From: Magnetovibrio sp. PR-2
Lineage (GTDB): Bacteria; Pseudomonadota; Alphaproteobacteria; Rhodospirillales; Magnetovibrionaceae
Direction of reading: 5' to 3'
NCBI RefSeq assembly: GCF_036689815.1
Contig: NZ_JBAHUR010000008.1
Location: 1-64,000, forward strand
DNA: 64,000 nt
Positions 8,143 through 17,170 of this stretch are shown piece by piece; positions within the stretch are counted from its first letter, which is position 1; each line of letters begins with the position of its first letter. Below the pieces are notes generated by a model. That model saw only the letters and a program-made list of their open reading frames with translations, made no database searches and was not told the origin of the DNA. The position numbers and the translations under genes were made by a program.

Positions 8143-10008
8143 TCATTTCTTTCTATGATTGCCTTGAAAAATTTTGTATGGGAACCAATCTGTGAACATG
8201 TGTCCAGCTCCATAAATAACCAAATCATCAAGATCGTCCACTTGCCAGTCATTGGGGTCAAACGGCGGTGCGGTTACGTAATTATATGAACCAGCGAGAT
8301 CAGGATTTGTTATTAGCTTTCCAGTATCTCCATCATAAACAACTTCCCGACCGTCAGGGTGAGCATACTTCACCTCTGGCTTTCCAATACCATTTTGATG
8401 CTCCTCATTCTGCCAATCAGGATATTTAGCAAAGCCTGATTTCACAGCTTCCACTGCATTTTCGGGCAAGGGTGTGTTTCGCTTTTCACGACCCTCATAG
8501 TGCCACCTAGTGGCATCTCTGAACAGTTCATTCTCATTTAGCCTTTCCAACATACTCTTATCTGACTTAACACCATGACGCGCACGCTTGCGTTCCGGAT
8601 CGCTTAAGGTGCGTCCCTTTTGGGGTGCAGGCGATGCGCTGGCATTGTTGGTGTGCAACTTGTTTTGGTATTTGTCCTGCTCGGCGCGGATCGTGTCTTG
8701 GGTGTCTTTCGGCTTATTCAGATGCGCCTTTGGTCCCGACCAGACTTCTTGTACACGGGGCTCGGCTTTTGGGGCTTTGAGCTCCATGGTTTGGGCGTGC
8801 TTGGTGTTTTGGGTGCGGTAGACATGTGGGCGGGGGGTGTTTGAAATCTCCTTTGTTTGAGCTTTGGGGCCCGACCAGACTTCTTGCACGCGCGACGGTT
8901 TGGTTGCAGCCGCTTGGGCAGACTTCACACGTTGGCGCGTGGCGTCGGAGAAGGTGGAGATCTGTCGCTTTGGTTTCGGTTGTTTGATCGGCTTAAAATC
9001 GTTGACGCGCAGGTATCTGCCCGTCAACGGGTCTTGCATGGGACCCTCCGGGCCTTGCAACACCGGGTTGGTTTTGGATTTGGGAACCTTGGGTGCCAGC
9101 GATGCGTTGCTGAGGGAGGACGTTTGACGCGGTGTGCCCAACGCGTTGTTGGGTTGCGTGCGCTTTGGCGTGCTCCGGCCAACGCCACCATCGGCTTGGC
9201 CGTTGATGCCGGGTGTGCCAAACGACGTCGTGTCCTTGGTCGCAAATTGATCCGAAAGTGCGCCGCTGATGCCTCCGGTTTTCCCGCTTGTTTTCGGGCC
9301 CATGGCGTCGATGGTGTCGGACAAGCCGCTTTGCAAAGAAGAGCCCAAAGCATTGCCTAAGGTCGAGCCCAACGGCCCGCCTATGGTGTCACAGACTTTT
9401 CCAGCTGCGTAATTCCCCACCGCCCCGGTGAAGGCATTTTTCAAGCCGCCGCTGATGTCGGTGTAGGACCCGTTGCCCAAGAAACCACCAACCGTGCCGC
9501 CGAGGATTTGCCCCACGGGGCCACCAACTTTTTCGCTGATCTTGCGCGCGGCATAATCGCCGACATATTTCCCCGCTAGACTACCCACAGCCGACCCGGC
9601 AACAGGGCCGAAAAAACTGCCGGCCATGGCGCCGAGAGCAGAGCCGATGAAGAATTCCGGCAGACCCGTTTCAGGATTGATGGAGCCGCCGTCGGTGACG
9701 CGGTGAAGAAGCTCGGCCTCTGCAGGGGTGATGTGGGCCAATATGGTGTCGCCGTTGCGGCCCTTGTATTGCAGGTGCTGGGCCATGGCTTTAACGGTTT
9801 CACCCTCAGCATTGATAACGCCGTCGACCTTTAGGCCTTGTTTGGATTGAAAGTCTTTGATGGCGTCAAACAAGTCGCGGTCGGGGTATTCGCTGATGCC
9901 CCAGTCGGGCGCTTCATAGTGGCCCAGCTGGCGCAAGAGGAGTTTCGCCGCGACGACGTCTTGCGGATTTGCGTGTGCGTTTGGAGATAGTTTTGGGCTA
10001 TGGGTCAT
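8143..10008 (-). CDS. Lead polymorphic toxin: peptidoglycan-binding domain, glycine-zipper backbone, variable C-terminal toxin
   Basis: 621 aa and the only complete member of array 1. Residues 15-90 look like a PG_binding_1 domain (LLLRQLGHY, then FDAIKDFQSKQGLKVDGVIN). Residues 110-230 are Gly/Ala-rich with glycine-zipper spacing (AGSFFGPVAGSAVGS). A basic Pro/Lys linker with RVQEVWSGPK repeats follows to about 470. The C-terminal 140 residues carry HQNGIGK, KYAHPDGREVVYDGDTG and GH-x(3)-DWFPY. Its AAGGAG lies in the end of the holin gene, 4 bp upstream, so it is co-expressed with the lysis module. No secretion signal is present. Likely a toxin released or packaged with the phage; delivery route and enzymatic activity are unknown. 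Confidence 0.8.
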   Translation of the reverse strand: MTHSPKLSPNAHANPQDVVAAKLLLRQLGHYEAPDWGISEYPDRDLFDAIKDFQSKQGLKVDGVINAEGETVKAMAQHLQYKGRNGDTILAHITPAEAELLHRVTDGGSINPETGLPEFFIGSALGAMAGSFFGPVAGSAVGSLAGKYVGDYAARKISEKVGGPVGQILGGTVGGFLGNGSYTDISGGLKNAFTGAVGNYAAGKVCDTIGGPLGSTLGNALGSSLQSGLSDTIDAMGPKTSGKTGGISGALSDQFATKDTTSFGTPGINGQADGGVGRSTPKRTQPNNALGTPRQTSSLSNASLAPKVPKSKTNPVLQGPEGPMQDPLTGRYLRVNDFKPIKQPKPKRQISTFSDATRQRVKSAQAAATKPSRVQEVWSGPKAQTKEISNTPRPHVYRTQNTKHAQTMELKAPKAEPRVQEVWSGPKAHLNKPKDTQDTIRAEQDKYQNKLHTNNASASPAPQKGRTLSDPERKRARHGVKSDKSMLERLNENELFRDATRWHYEGREKRNTPLPENAVEAVKSGFAKYPDWQNEEHQNGIGKPEVKYAHPDGREVVYDGDTGKLITNPDLAGSYNYVTAPPFDPNDWQVDDLDDLVIYGAGHMFTDWFPYKIFQGNHRKK

Positions 10009-10012
10009 GGAA

Positions 10013-10393
10013 TTACTCCTTCCAAGCTTTGAGGGATTTTTCTGCGGTGCGGCCGACGACGTAGCCGCCGACGCCGAGTTTTAAGAGATCCCACATGTCC
10101 GGTGGGATCTCAGCGGCCGGTGTGCCGAAGATCGGCACCAGCATGTAGTTGTTGGCGATGATGGTGCCGAACAGCACCATCAACAGCGGCCGCCAGTTGC
10201 GTTGCAGCCAGCTTTCGCCTTGGGCTTCGGCAACGATGATGGACGCTGCGGCCTCCAACTCTTTCATGGAGCCGCTGAGCACTTGTTCGTTTAACCGCGC
10301 TTTGATTTGCGCGGCCATGTCTTTGTCCTCGACCGCTTTATCGACGACGCCCAGAAGGCTGGTGACCAACGGGCCAATGAGGGCGGGCAGCAT
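10013..10393 (-). CDS. Holin of the GTA_holin_3TM type
   Basis: 126 aa. An amphipathic N-terminal half (LIGPLVTSLLGVVDKAV) is followed by SWLQRNWRPLLMVLFG and two more hydrophobic segments, ending in a basic tail (KSLKAWKE). The NWRP motif and layout fit the 3TM holin family found in gene transfer agents and alphaproteobacterial prophages. It would permeabilise the inner membrane to release the endolysin. It has an AAAGGAG site and lies 11 bp after the endolysin stop; the lead toxin follows 4 bp later. Confidence 0.8.
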   Translation of the reverse strand: MLPALIGPLVTSLLGVVDKAVEDKDMAAQIKARLNEQVLSGSMKELEAAASIIVAEAQGESWLQRNWRPLLMVLFGTIIANNYMLVPIFGTPAAEIPPDMWDLLKLGVGGYVVGRTAEKSLKAWKE

Positions 10394-10404
10394 GGGGCTC
10401 TCCT

Positions 10405-10851
10405 TTATTCAATGTCGTTGTAAAACAGGTGATGGCCCACCTCGGCGCATGCGGGGCGGCCTTTGGACCACGGCGGACTGATTGAGGCCGTGTGGTAATG
10501 GGTGGCCCCCTGGGTCATGTCTTCGATGGCACCGGAAAGGGCGCGCCTTGCGATGCGCAAGCAGGTGTCGAACACCCGGTGGCCGGGCTCGATGGCTAGG
10601 ATCTTTTTCCGGTTCGGATCGTTTTCATTCCAACAGCTGAATTGCCACGGCTTTTTGCACACCTCTTCGACCGAGTTGCCCCACCAGTAGCTGCCGCGAG
10701 CGGTGGCGCGTTTGACCCGGTTCATGACGACACAGGCCACGGCTTCTTTGCCGCGCACGGTTTCGCCGCGTGCTTCGCCGTAGATGGTGCGTGCCAAGGT
10801 GTCGACGGCTTGGTTGCGCTGGTCTTCTTGCGAGTTTTGAGCATGCGTCAT
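10405..10851 (-). CDS. SleB-type cell wall hydrolase (phage endolysin)
   Basis: 148 aa matching the SleB (Hydrolase_2) fold: TIYGEARGE with the likely catalytic Glu, VACVVMNRVKR, WQFSCW, and ATHYHT near the end. The family cleaves peptidoglycan glycan strands. No signal peptide is visible, so export would depend on the neighbouring holin. It overlaps the upstream 104-aa gene by ATGA and is followed by the holin, a standard lysis module. Confidence 0.85.
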   Translation of the reverse strand: MTHAQNSQEDQRNQAVDTLARTIYGEARGETVRGKEAVACVVMNRVKRATARGSYWWGNSVEEVCKKPWQFSCWNENDPNRKKILAIEPGHRVFDTCLRIARRALSGAIEDMTQGATHYHTASISPPWSKGRPACAEVGHHLFYNDIE

Positions 10852-11162
10852 TTTGCCCCCCCTGCCCGGTCCGTGCGGGCAATGTCGAGTTTTTCTTCGA
10901 TGCGGATGAGATGATCGGTGAGGCGTTCTTCAACGTCGCGCAGATAAGAGATCGAGGCGTAATTTTTCGCCACATCCAATTTGTATGCATCGAGCTTTTC
11001 GCGCATGTGGGCGAGTCCGACTTCGGCGGAATGGCGCACGTCATCTATTTGATCGTGGGCTGTGCGCCAACTGCGCCAGCCGAGCCAAAACAATCCAGCC
11101 AAGACGGGAAGTTCAACGGCTGTAATCCACCAGACGAGATCCAGCCCCTGTTCATTTTGCAT
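10848..11162 (-). CDS. Membrane-anchored coiled-coil lysis-module protein (DUF2730-like)
   Basis: 104 aa with one N-terminal membrane segment (VWWITAVELPVLAGLFWLGW) and a long charged helix. Topology and position resemble DUF2730-like or i-spanin-like proteins found next to holins and endolysins. No o-spanin partner was seen. It is the first gene after the terminator at 11193-11220 and overlaps the endolysin start. Confidence 0.6.
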   Translation of the reverse strand: MQNEQGLDLVWWITAVELPVLAGLFWLGWRSWRTAHDQIDDVRHSAEVGLAHMREKLDAYKLDVAKNYASISYLRDVEERLTDHLIRIEEKLDIARTDRAGGAK

Positions 11163-11192
11163 AAGCTTGTCCTTTGGTTCAGGAGTTTCAAT

Positions 11193-11220
11193 AAAAAAGC
11201 CCTCCCGGGATTGGGAGGGC
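11193..11220 (-). terminator. Intrinsic terminator after the large terminase gene
   Basis: Minus strand: stem GCCCTCCC/GGGAGGGC with a 6-nt loop followed by six T. It separates the structural/terminase module from the lysis/toxin module. Confidence 0.9.
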
Positions 11221-11245
11221 TTGGGTTTGCAAGTGATGCGTTGGT

Positions 11246-12742
11246 TTAAATGTCGAATTGCGTTTTCGCCGAAAACGCACCGCCACCACCCGACCAGTTG
11301 GGCCGTTTGCTTTTGACCAAAGCTTGTGGGTTTCGGGGCAGGCGCACCGGCTCGGTGAGCAAGCAGCCGGCAACGGCGTCTAAGCCGTCGTCATGCCCCT
11401 TGCCCTTTGGCCGCCATTCGCGCATTTCTGTGATGAACGGTGTGGCTTGCACATCTTCGTGCACATGAATGCGACCGGCGGCCAAGGGGGCGTCGAACGC
11501 TTCCAAAATGCGTTTGTCTTTGGAGACCGTAGAGTACTGTTCCACAACCGCGCAATTCACATCACGGTTTTCCAATTCGCGCCGAAGCAAACTGGGCAAA
11601 AACTTACCGATGCCATTTGTTTCCAAACACAACGACGGCAAGTGCAATCCATCCACGAAGTCCGCCGCTTGGTGGCAAAGCTGTTCAGCTTCAGAGACGT
11701 CCTCGACCAACTTGGGATCGTGGCTCATATACTGAACACGGTGCAGCCAATAGCGGCCATCGTCGGATGTAAACACACACGCGATGACGGAACTGTCGCC
11801 GCGCTCAGGTGAGCCGAAACTGGGATCCCACCAAGCCGTTGCAGATACGAGTTTGTGTTTGTCTAAACTCAATACAGCTTCACCATTTTGTTCGCTGTAT
11901 TTCAGATCATAGCGATAAGGCTTGAGCAGGTCCGCATCCAATCGCCCTTCGGAAACGTCAACGGCTTGCAAAAGCATTTGCGAACGAAACTTGTTCGGGC
12001 CCGAACGCCTGCGGATCGATTGTATCTTGCGTTTGGAAAACCGTTCTGGCCAGGTGGAGTTTCCAGCCTTGTCGTAGATCGGTATTTCCAACCGTTTAAA
12101 ACCGTCCAGATACGGCGCGTCTTCACCAGTGTCTTTACGTGGGGTCTTGGCGTAGATGGTGTAAAAGGTGTGCGGTGTGCCTACATAAAGCTGTAGGCCA
12201 CCCGGCACCAACACGTAATCGATTTCGTCCAAGCGTTCACGCAAGTCTTCGCGCTTTTGCGCCGTATCTGAGGTATTGGGCACCTCCACGTCGTCACAGA
12301 TCACAATGTCGGCGCGTGACCCGGTCAGGTTGGTGGTTATACCCTTGGCGAGCATGGACGGATCGCGCAGTTCACTATCTCTGTTGATGGTGAACTGATC
12401 CGATGCCCATTGATCCCGGCTTTTAGGTTTGAGCCCTGCACACGCAGGATGGCGTTCTATAATGCGTTTGACGTTGCGCGTCATTTTTCGCGCCAACGAC
12501 AAGTCCGCAGCCAACACCATAATGCGCAAGCTTGGGTTCGTGGCCAAAAGCCAGGCACAAAAAAGGCCGACCAAAGTCGACTTTCCTGAGTTTCGAAACG
12601 CCATCAAGAGCAACTCTCGATCCGTCCCTTCCCAGCTGCTTTCCAGCCAGCTGGTGATGTCTTTGTGGTGGTTGGGTGTGTTGAGATTCTGGTCCTTGTT
12701 CCAGGTTTCGACAAAAGAAGCGAAATCCGGTTTTTCTTCCAT
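11246..12742 (-). CDS. Phage terminase large subunit (T7 gp19-like)
   Basis: About 498 aa. The ATPase part has a Walker A (RNSGKST near residue 50) and Walker B (IVICDD near 150); the nuclease part has acidic motifs (WWDPSFGS, CLETNGIGK, DDGLDAVAG). It packages DNA through the portal and cuts it. Start is ATG at 12742 with GGAGGAG 8 nt upstream rather than the TTG one codon earlier. A full-length terminase argues that the element still packages DNA rather than being a tail-only bacteriocin. No small terminase gene was found in the window. Confidence 0.9.
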   Translation of the reverse strand: MEEKPDFASFVETWNKDQNLNTPNHHKDITSWLESSWEGTDRELLLMAFRNSGKSTLVGLFCAWLLATNPSLRIMVLAADLSLARKMTRNVKRIIERHPACAGLKPKSRDQWASDQFTINRDSELRDPSMLAKGITTNLTGSRADIVICDDVEVPNTSDTAQKREDLRERLDEIDYVLVPGGLQLYVGTPHTFYTIYAKTPRKDTGEDAPYLDGFKRLEIPIYDKAGNSTWPERFSKRKIQSIRRRSGPNKFRSQMLLQAVDVSEGRLDADLLKPYRYDLKYSEQNGEAVLSLDKHKLVSATAWWDPSFGSPERGDSSVIACVFTSDDGRYWLHRVQYMSHDPKLVEDVSEAEQLCHQAADFVDGLHLPSLCLETNGIGKFLPSLLRRELENRDVNCAVVEQYSTVSKDKRILEAFDAPLAAGRIHVHEDVQATPFITEMREWRPKGKGHDDGLDAVAGCLLTEPVRLPRNPQALVKSKRPNWSGGGGAFSAKTQFDI

Positions 12743-12792
12743 CAATCGTTCTCCTCCATGTGTTCTGAGGGAATGTGTGTTGTGAGCGAAAC

Positions 12793-15700
12793 TTATCGAC
12801 CCGTGTTTTCTGTTGAGCCATTGGGTTGAACGAAGGCGAGGTAGATATACGTATTTGAGGATGAACTGTTGTTACCCCCGTCGATATTGCGGAGTTTACG
12901 CCCGTTGGATACGTAATCACTGCCCGTCCAAGACGTCGCCTCAGCGTTACTAAGGTGGGCGTACAGAAGACGATGAGAGGGGTTGTATGGTGAACGAACA
13001 GTGTCTTCCATATACCAACCATTGCCAGACAAGTTCTTCGTAAGTGTCCACACAGGCTGCCCCTCCATATTCACAAAGGGACCATCTGTTGAGCCATTAC
13101 CAGTATAGGAGCCAATTTTGCACAGGTCGGTTTCCCAAAACACGATGATAAGGTGGTTGTTTGTATTGGCGTTTACATTTGCGCCAGAACCTAAAGTGAT
13201 AACTGAACTTGTTGGCACAGTATTGTTCATCAACGCCCCACCATCAGAAGCGGCGGCGGCAGTTGTGTTTAGTTGCAAATACTGGCTCGCGCCAATGACA
13301 TTATGCCACGCTTCCCAACCACCAGCCGATGAACGGTTCTTCCAAGTGATAAACTTTGGAGCCGTGCCGTTAATCGTCGGCAAGCCAATCGTCTGACCAG
13401 CCGTTCCATTGCCTGTGTACGTCCCCACAGCCATGCCTAACGTGGCGTTGTATTTCCACGTTACGGTGATATCGCCATCAGAGTTGGTTTCGTCACTTGG
13501 GAGGTTGGCGCACCATGCTGCATACGTGAAGGCATTCTCGTTCGAAGACCCATAACCACCGGATAAATCTAAATCTCCACCGTTAAAAGTTACACCTCCT
13601 GCAATCTCTGCATCTGTACGGTCAGTCGAAAGCCGAAGCAAATCACCACGAACACTGTCGACAATTTCATGACGCTCAGCACCATTGCGTTTCTTAATCC
13701 ACGCGAAGTCTACTGCCGGTAAGCCACTGCTAATGGTTTGCGAACCACCGTTCCCTGTATAAAGAACCGTCTTAAAGTGCCCATCAATATTCAGCGTAGA
13801 GTTGTCGAGAAGGTCGTCTGTGGTGAGAGCGTTCGCACCGTCTTGTGCTGTGTACGCCCAATCGTCTTCTGAAAAGCTCCACGTGGCTGTGAAGCTCCCC
13901 GTGGACAGAGAGTTAACGGCATAAAACAGAACTGGCTCACCCACCCAATCACTGTTCGTGACGTTGAATGTGGCTGTCCCTTCGTTGTTCTTATAGATCT
14001 TGAGGTTACCGGTATCCGCGTTCCAAATCAGGTCAAGCATATCCCCAGTCGTGAACGTAAGTCCCCCTGAAATAGGAGATACCCAGTTAGCATACACCCC
14101 ATCATACCCGCCGCCCATTTGCATCGAGTTGATGCCATAGTTCCAGCCACCCGTCTTGCCTAGGTCTTTTGCGCGCACAACACCAACGTAAGCGTTGCAC
14201 CCTAAACCGTAACTATCGACGTAAACTTGTGCCTTCCATAAACCGGATGTCATTGACATTGTGCTAGCATTCATTACGTCATTGCCATTGGTGTGCTTTC
14301 GGTTACCCTTTGAAAGATAATTTGATGCACTCGGCACAAGGGAATTTAGCGTAGCAGCCGTATTCGTCGGAGTTGACGTGACTTGTGTCACCGTGCCGTT
14401 AAGTGCCCAGTGATTTCCGCTTACCGGGTTCTCATGCGGAACCGTCGGGACGCTAAAGTTGTCGGTATATACTGCACCGCCTTTGACGATCCGCAGGTCA
14501 TCCATCCAACCATTACAAAAGTAGGCCGGTGTTCCTGCGTTGTCCGCACACCCTACCAGCAGAGGTTGGTTGGAATTGTAGATACTGATTCCGTTCAAAG
14601 CCGTGCTTGATGACCCGATCTCTGTGCCATCAATAAAACAACGCGAAACTCCGTTAGCATCGCGCGACACAGCAATGTGATACCACGTATCAATAGAAGG
14701 GCTCCATGGCCACGTCATCGCTGTACCGCTCGAACCGTCTGCCGTCCAGCCGAATCGAATACTATTTGCGCCCACGGTTTCATGCTGTAGATACCAGCCG
14801 CGTTGGTTACCACTGCTTGTCCATTTGTTCAGGAAGACAGAGTAATTCGGAATGGCATTAAAGCGGTACCAGAACTCGATGTTAAAGGCTTCAGATTGCA
14901 AATCGAGACTGACGTTATCTGGCACGGAAACATAATCGCCATTTCCGTCAAAGAGGCCAGATGCACCGCCAAATTTAGACTGAGCCGTATCTATTTGAGC
15001 GTTGCCGTAGGCGGTACAAGTGTGCCCGTTTAAGCTATCATCAGAATATGTGGTTGAACCATTGAAACCATCCATATGCATCAAGAGTGAAACACTGCGC
15101 CCCCAGTTCGCCCCTTGCGAAACGTCAAGGCCTAAATCTGCTGAATTAGAGAAATCGAGATAAAAACCATTTGTTCCATACGAAGCTGCGCCCTCATATT
15201 TCTTGGCGACCCAATTCCCATTTGATTTTGTTTTCCCGAATTCACTGGCAGGAACTTTCACACCATCGAAAAAGTGGACTTCTGCAAGGTAGCCATCGAG
15301 AAAACCCGTTGCGAGATACCCGAAACGTCCGATGTTATGTTCCCATGTATGATTGATTTCAGTGTCTACGTTTAAGCCAAGCGCTGTGCCAGTCGTAGCG
15401 TAATCGGTCCCCTCGACACCATTAATATAAACACCGGAGCGATCAGAAACTGAAGCCGCAGTCGTATCAACCCAATAGACAACGTGTGTCCAAGCGCCAT
15501 TATCCCGAAATTCATTGGCAGCTTTTTGCCCATAGCCGACGTTTCCGTCGACGAATTCAAACTTGTTATCGTCGCCACGGTATTGAAAGTTCGAATATCC
15601 CGTTGATAGCCGTGATGACAAAATGACGTTCTGTGCATCGTTCTCACACTTGTAGACCCAAAATGACAAGGTGAACGTTTTGCGGTTAGTTGTCGTGACT

Positions 15701-15807
15701 GGTGTTCGGGATAAATACCCCGTGCTGCCATCAAAGAGCGCAGCGTATTGAATACCGTATTCCTTCAGCCGTGCCGTGATCAAAGATTGTGTCAGTATAA
15801 CGCCCAT
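12793..15807 (-). CDS. Large tail fibre/spike protein with LamG-type lectin domains
   Basis: About 1004 aa starting MGVILTQS at 15807, overlapping the stop of the previous fibre gene (TAATG). Two concanavalin/LamG-like segments are visible: near 25-220 (FTLSFWVY, INGVEGTDY, IGRFGYLATGFLDGYLAEVHFFDG) and near 240-440 (EAFNIEFWYRF, WYHIAVSRDANG, GWMDDLRIVKGG). The rest is rich in repeated TGNG-x(3)-QTI motifs (YTGNGGSQTI, YTGNGTAGQTI). Likely recognises surface glycans and sets host range, attached to the shorter fibre encoded just upstream. Confidence 0.8.
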   Translation of the reverse strand: MGVILTQSLITARLKEYGIQYAALFDGSTGYLSRTPVTTTNRKTFTLSFWVYKCENDAQNVILSSRLSTGYSNFQYRGDDNKFEFVDGNVGYGQKAANEFRDNGAWTHVVYWVDTTAASVSDRSGVYINGVEGTDYATTGTALGLNVDTEINHTWEHNIGRFGYLATGFLDGYLAEVHFFDGVKVPASEFGKTKSNGNWVAKKYEGAASYGTNGFYLDFSNSADLGLDVSQGANWGRSVSLLMHMDGFNGSTTYSDDSLNGHTCTAYGNAQIDTAQSKFGGASGLFDGNGDYVSVPDNVSLDLQSEAFNIEFWYRFNAIPNYSVFLNKWTSSGNQRGWYLQHETVGANSIRFGWTADGSSGTAMTWPWSPSIDTWYHIAVSRDANGVSRCFIDGTEIGSSSTALNGISIYNSNQPLLVGCADNAGTPAYFCNGWMDDLRIVKGGAVYTDNFSVPTVPHENPVSGNHWALNGTVTQVTSTPTNTAATLNSLVPSASNYLSKGNRKHTNGNDVMNASTMSMTSGLWKAQVYVDSYGLGCNAYVGVVRAKDLGKTGGWNYGINSMQMGGGYDGVYANWVSPISGGLTFTTGDMLDLIWNADTGNLKIYKNNEGTATFNVTNSDWVGEPVLFYAVNSLSTGSFTATWSFSEDDWAYTAQDGANALTTDDLLDNSTLNIDGHFKTVLYTGNGGSQTISSGLPAVDFAWIKKRNGAERHEIVDSVRGDLLRLSTDRTDAEIAGGVTFNGGDLDLSGGYGSSNENAFTYAAWCANLPSDETNSDGDITVTWKYNATLGMAVGTYTGNGTAGQTIGLPTINGTAPKFITWKNRSSAGGWEAWHNVIGASQYLQLNTTAAAASDGGALMNNTVPTSSVITLGSGANVNANTNNHLIIVFWETDLCKIGSYTGNGSTDGPFVNMEGQPVWTLTKNLSGNGWYMEDTVRSPYNPSHRLLYAHLSNAEATSWTGSDYVSNGRKLRNIDGGNNSSSSNTYIYLAFVQPNGSTENTGR

Positions 15808-17141
15808 TAGCTGAGTTTCCCTGCCAAGGTAAACCGTGCGCCGCTTCCGGCGGTGATTGACCCCACTTGTGTGCATTTGAAAGTTAAGCGATCACCTGCG
15901 GAAATCGCCGTTGTGGAAAGTATGCCCGCCGTTCCAGCGTTCGCCGCTGCAGCGACTTGTGGCTTCGTGGCATAGACCGATACCCCGTTCTTTTCGATAT
16001 CAAAAATCGCCGCCGTGCCTGTCGGCGCAGTATCGATGTAGATCTGCTCACCAGTCAGGGTAAATCCGCGCGGGGAAACCAGCTCACCATAAGTCTGGAC
16101 GGAAACCGGTTCGGCGGTCATAGTGCCATCAAATCCAGCTATAAACGCCACGTCGTAAGGGCGTGCGTTATCGTGCAGGTCAGATACACCAATCGGAGAC
16201 GTCACCCCGACACCAGCGGCGTACCAAGTATCCGGGCTCGGCGTGGTGTCCGCCGTAAGAACGCTTTGACCGTGAGGACTGGAAAACTGCCATACAGTTC
16301 CGCCATTGATGGTATCCGTCCCAGAGCGCGTCGCGATCACGGCATTGTTGTCCGCCGACGTTTTACCCAGCGCAATGCGAAACCCATCCGTCACATCCGT
16401 ACCTGGCGGCAAGGTCACGGTGACATCGCCGGCCGAGGTGTCGATGAGAAACTGCTTGCCATCGTCGGTGCTGGACACACTAAAGTCGGCGTTCTTGCTT
16501 TCATTGGATGCGTACATATTCGACGCAGCTGCCGTTTGCGCCGCGACGGCTGCGTTCTGAGCAGAAGTTGCACTACTCGCGGCGTTCGTTTCTGATCCCG
16601 CAGAAGCCGTCGCCGACGCTGAAGCATTCTCACTATAGGATTGTGCATTTTGGATTTCGGTAACACTCGGTCCATTTGAAACACCATCGCCTGCTGAATT
16701 CCAAACCAATGCTGTGTTTGCTGTGGGTGTTGGCAAGACCACATCAACTTGAGACGTTTCTGTAATCGCCATTTGAAGCGAACGGCTGTTGTCATCGCCG
16801 ACCTGTTGCACGTAGGCGGTCAGGTGGTCTAACTCGTCGTTGAGAACTTTGGCCCGCAACTCCCCAGATTCCAAAAAGTCCGCTGTGCGTTTGAACGCCA
16901 TACGACGCGCCAAGGTGACAATCACAGAAGCGGCAGGTGCTGTGTCAAACGTTACGGAACCACCGGTGCTTTCGCCTGAACCTGAAATTGTAAAGCCCGA
17001 CACGGTCAGACTGTCATCAAGATAGATTTCCAAGTCGGCGTCTTCGAAGATTGGGAACGGATATGTAAATTCCGTTTGCGTACCGTTAGCGACATACTGG
17101 GTACGTGGGGATACATCCCCAATTTTAATATGAGTTGGCAT
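15807..17141 (-). CDS. T7-like tail fibre protein (N-terminal attachment type)
   Basis: 444 aa. The N-terminal 150 residues match the T7 gp17 attachment pattern (PRTQYVANGTQTEFTYPFPIFE, LARRMAFKRTADFLESGELRA, LNDELDHLTAYVQQV, each cited in part). A coiled-coil Ala/Ser region follows (SASATASAGSETNAASSAT) and then a beta-rich C-terminal part. It would anchor to the tail tubular proteins and carry the larger LamG protein. It lies 29 bp after the internal-virion-like gene on the same strand. Confidence 0.8.
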   Translation of the reverse strand: MPTHIKIGDVSPRTQYVANGTQTEFTYPFPIFEDADLEIYLDDSLTVSGFTISGSGESTGGSVTFDTAPAASVIVTLARRMAFKRTADFLESGELRAKVLNDELDHLTAYVQQVGDDNSRSLQMAITETSQVDVVLPTPTANTALVWNSAGDGVSNGPSVTEIQNAQSYSENASASATASAGSETNAASSATSAQNAAVAAQTAAASNMYASNESKNADFSVSSTDDGKQFLIDTSAGDVTVTLPPGTDVTDGFRIALGKTSADNNAVIATRSGTDTINGGTVWQFSSPHGQSVLTADTTPSPDTWYAAGVGVTSPIGVSDLHDNARPYDVAFIAGFDGTMTAEPVSVQTYGELVSPRGFTLTGEQIYIDTAPTGTAAIFDIEKNGVSVYATKPQVAAAANAGTAGILSTTAISAGDRLTFKCTQVGSITAGSGARFTLAGKLS

Positions 17142-17170
17142 GTTGATGTCCTTTTAAGATTGAGTGGGAC

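Noticed and set aside
1441-9360. Repeated plus-strand frames of about 170 codons (GFGGFGAGPDFLHARR type) in each toxin cassette
   Set aside because: They are antisense shadows of the conserved linker of the toxin backbone and repeat only because that linker repeats.
1-10008. Type VI secretion, CDI or Rhs locus
   Set aside because: The cassette logic is similar, but no Hcp, VgrG, PAAR, TpsB, CdiA or Rhs-repeat sequence is present; the carrier backbone is different and lies in a phage lysis module.
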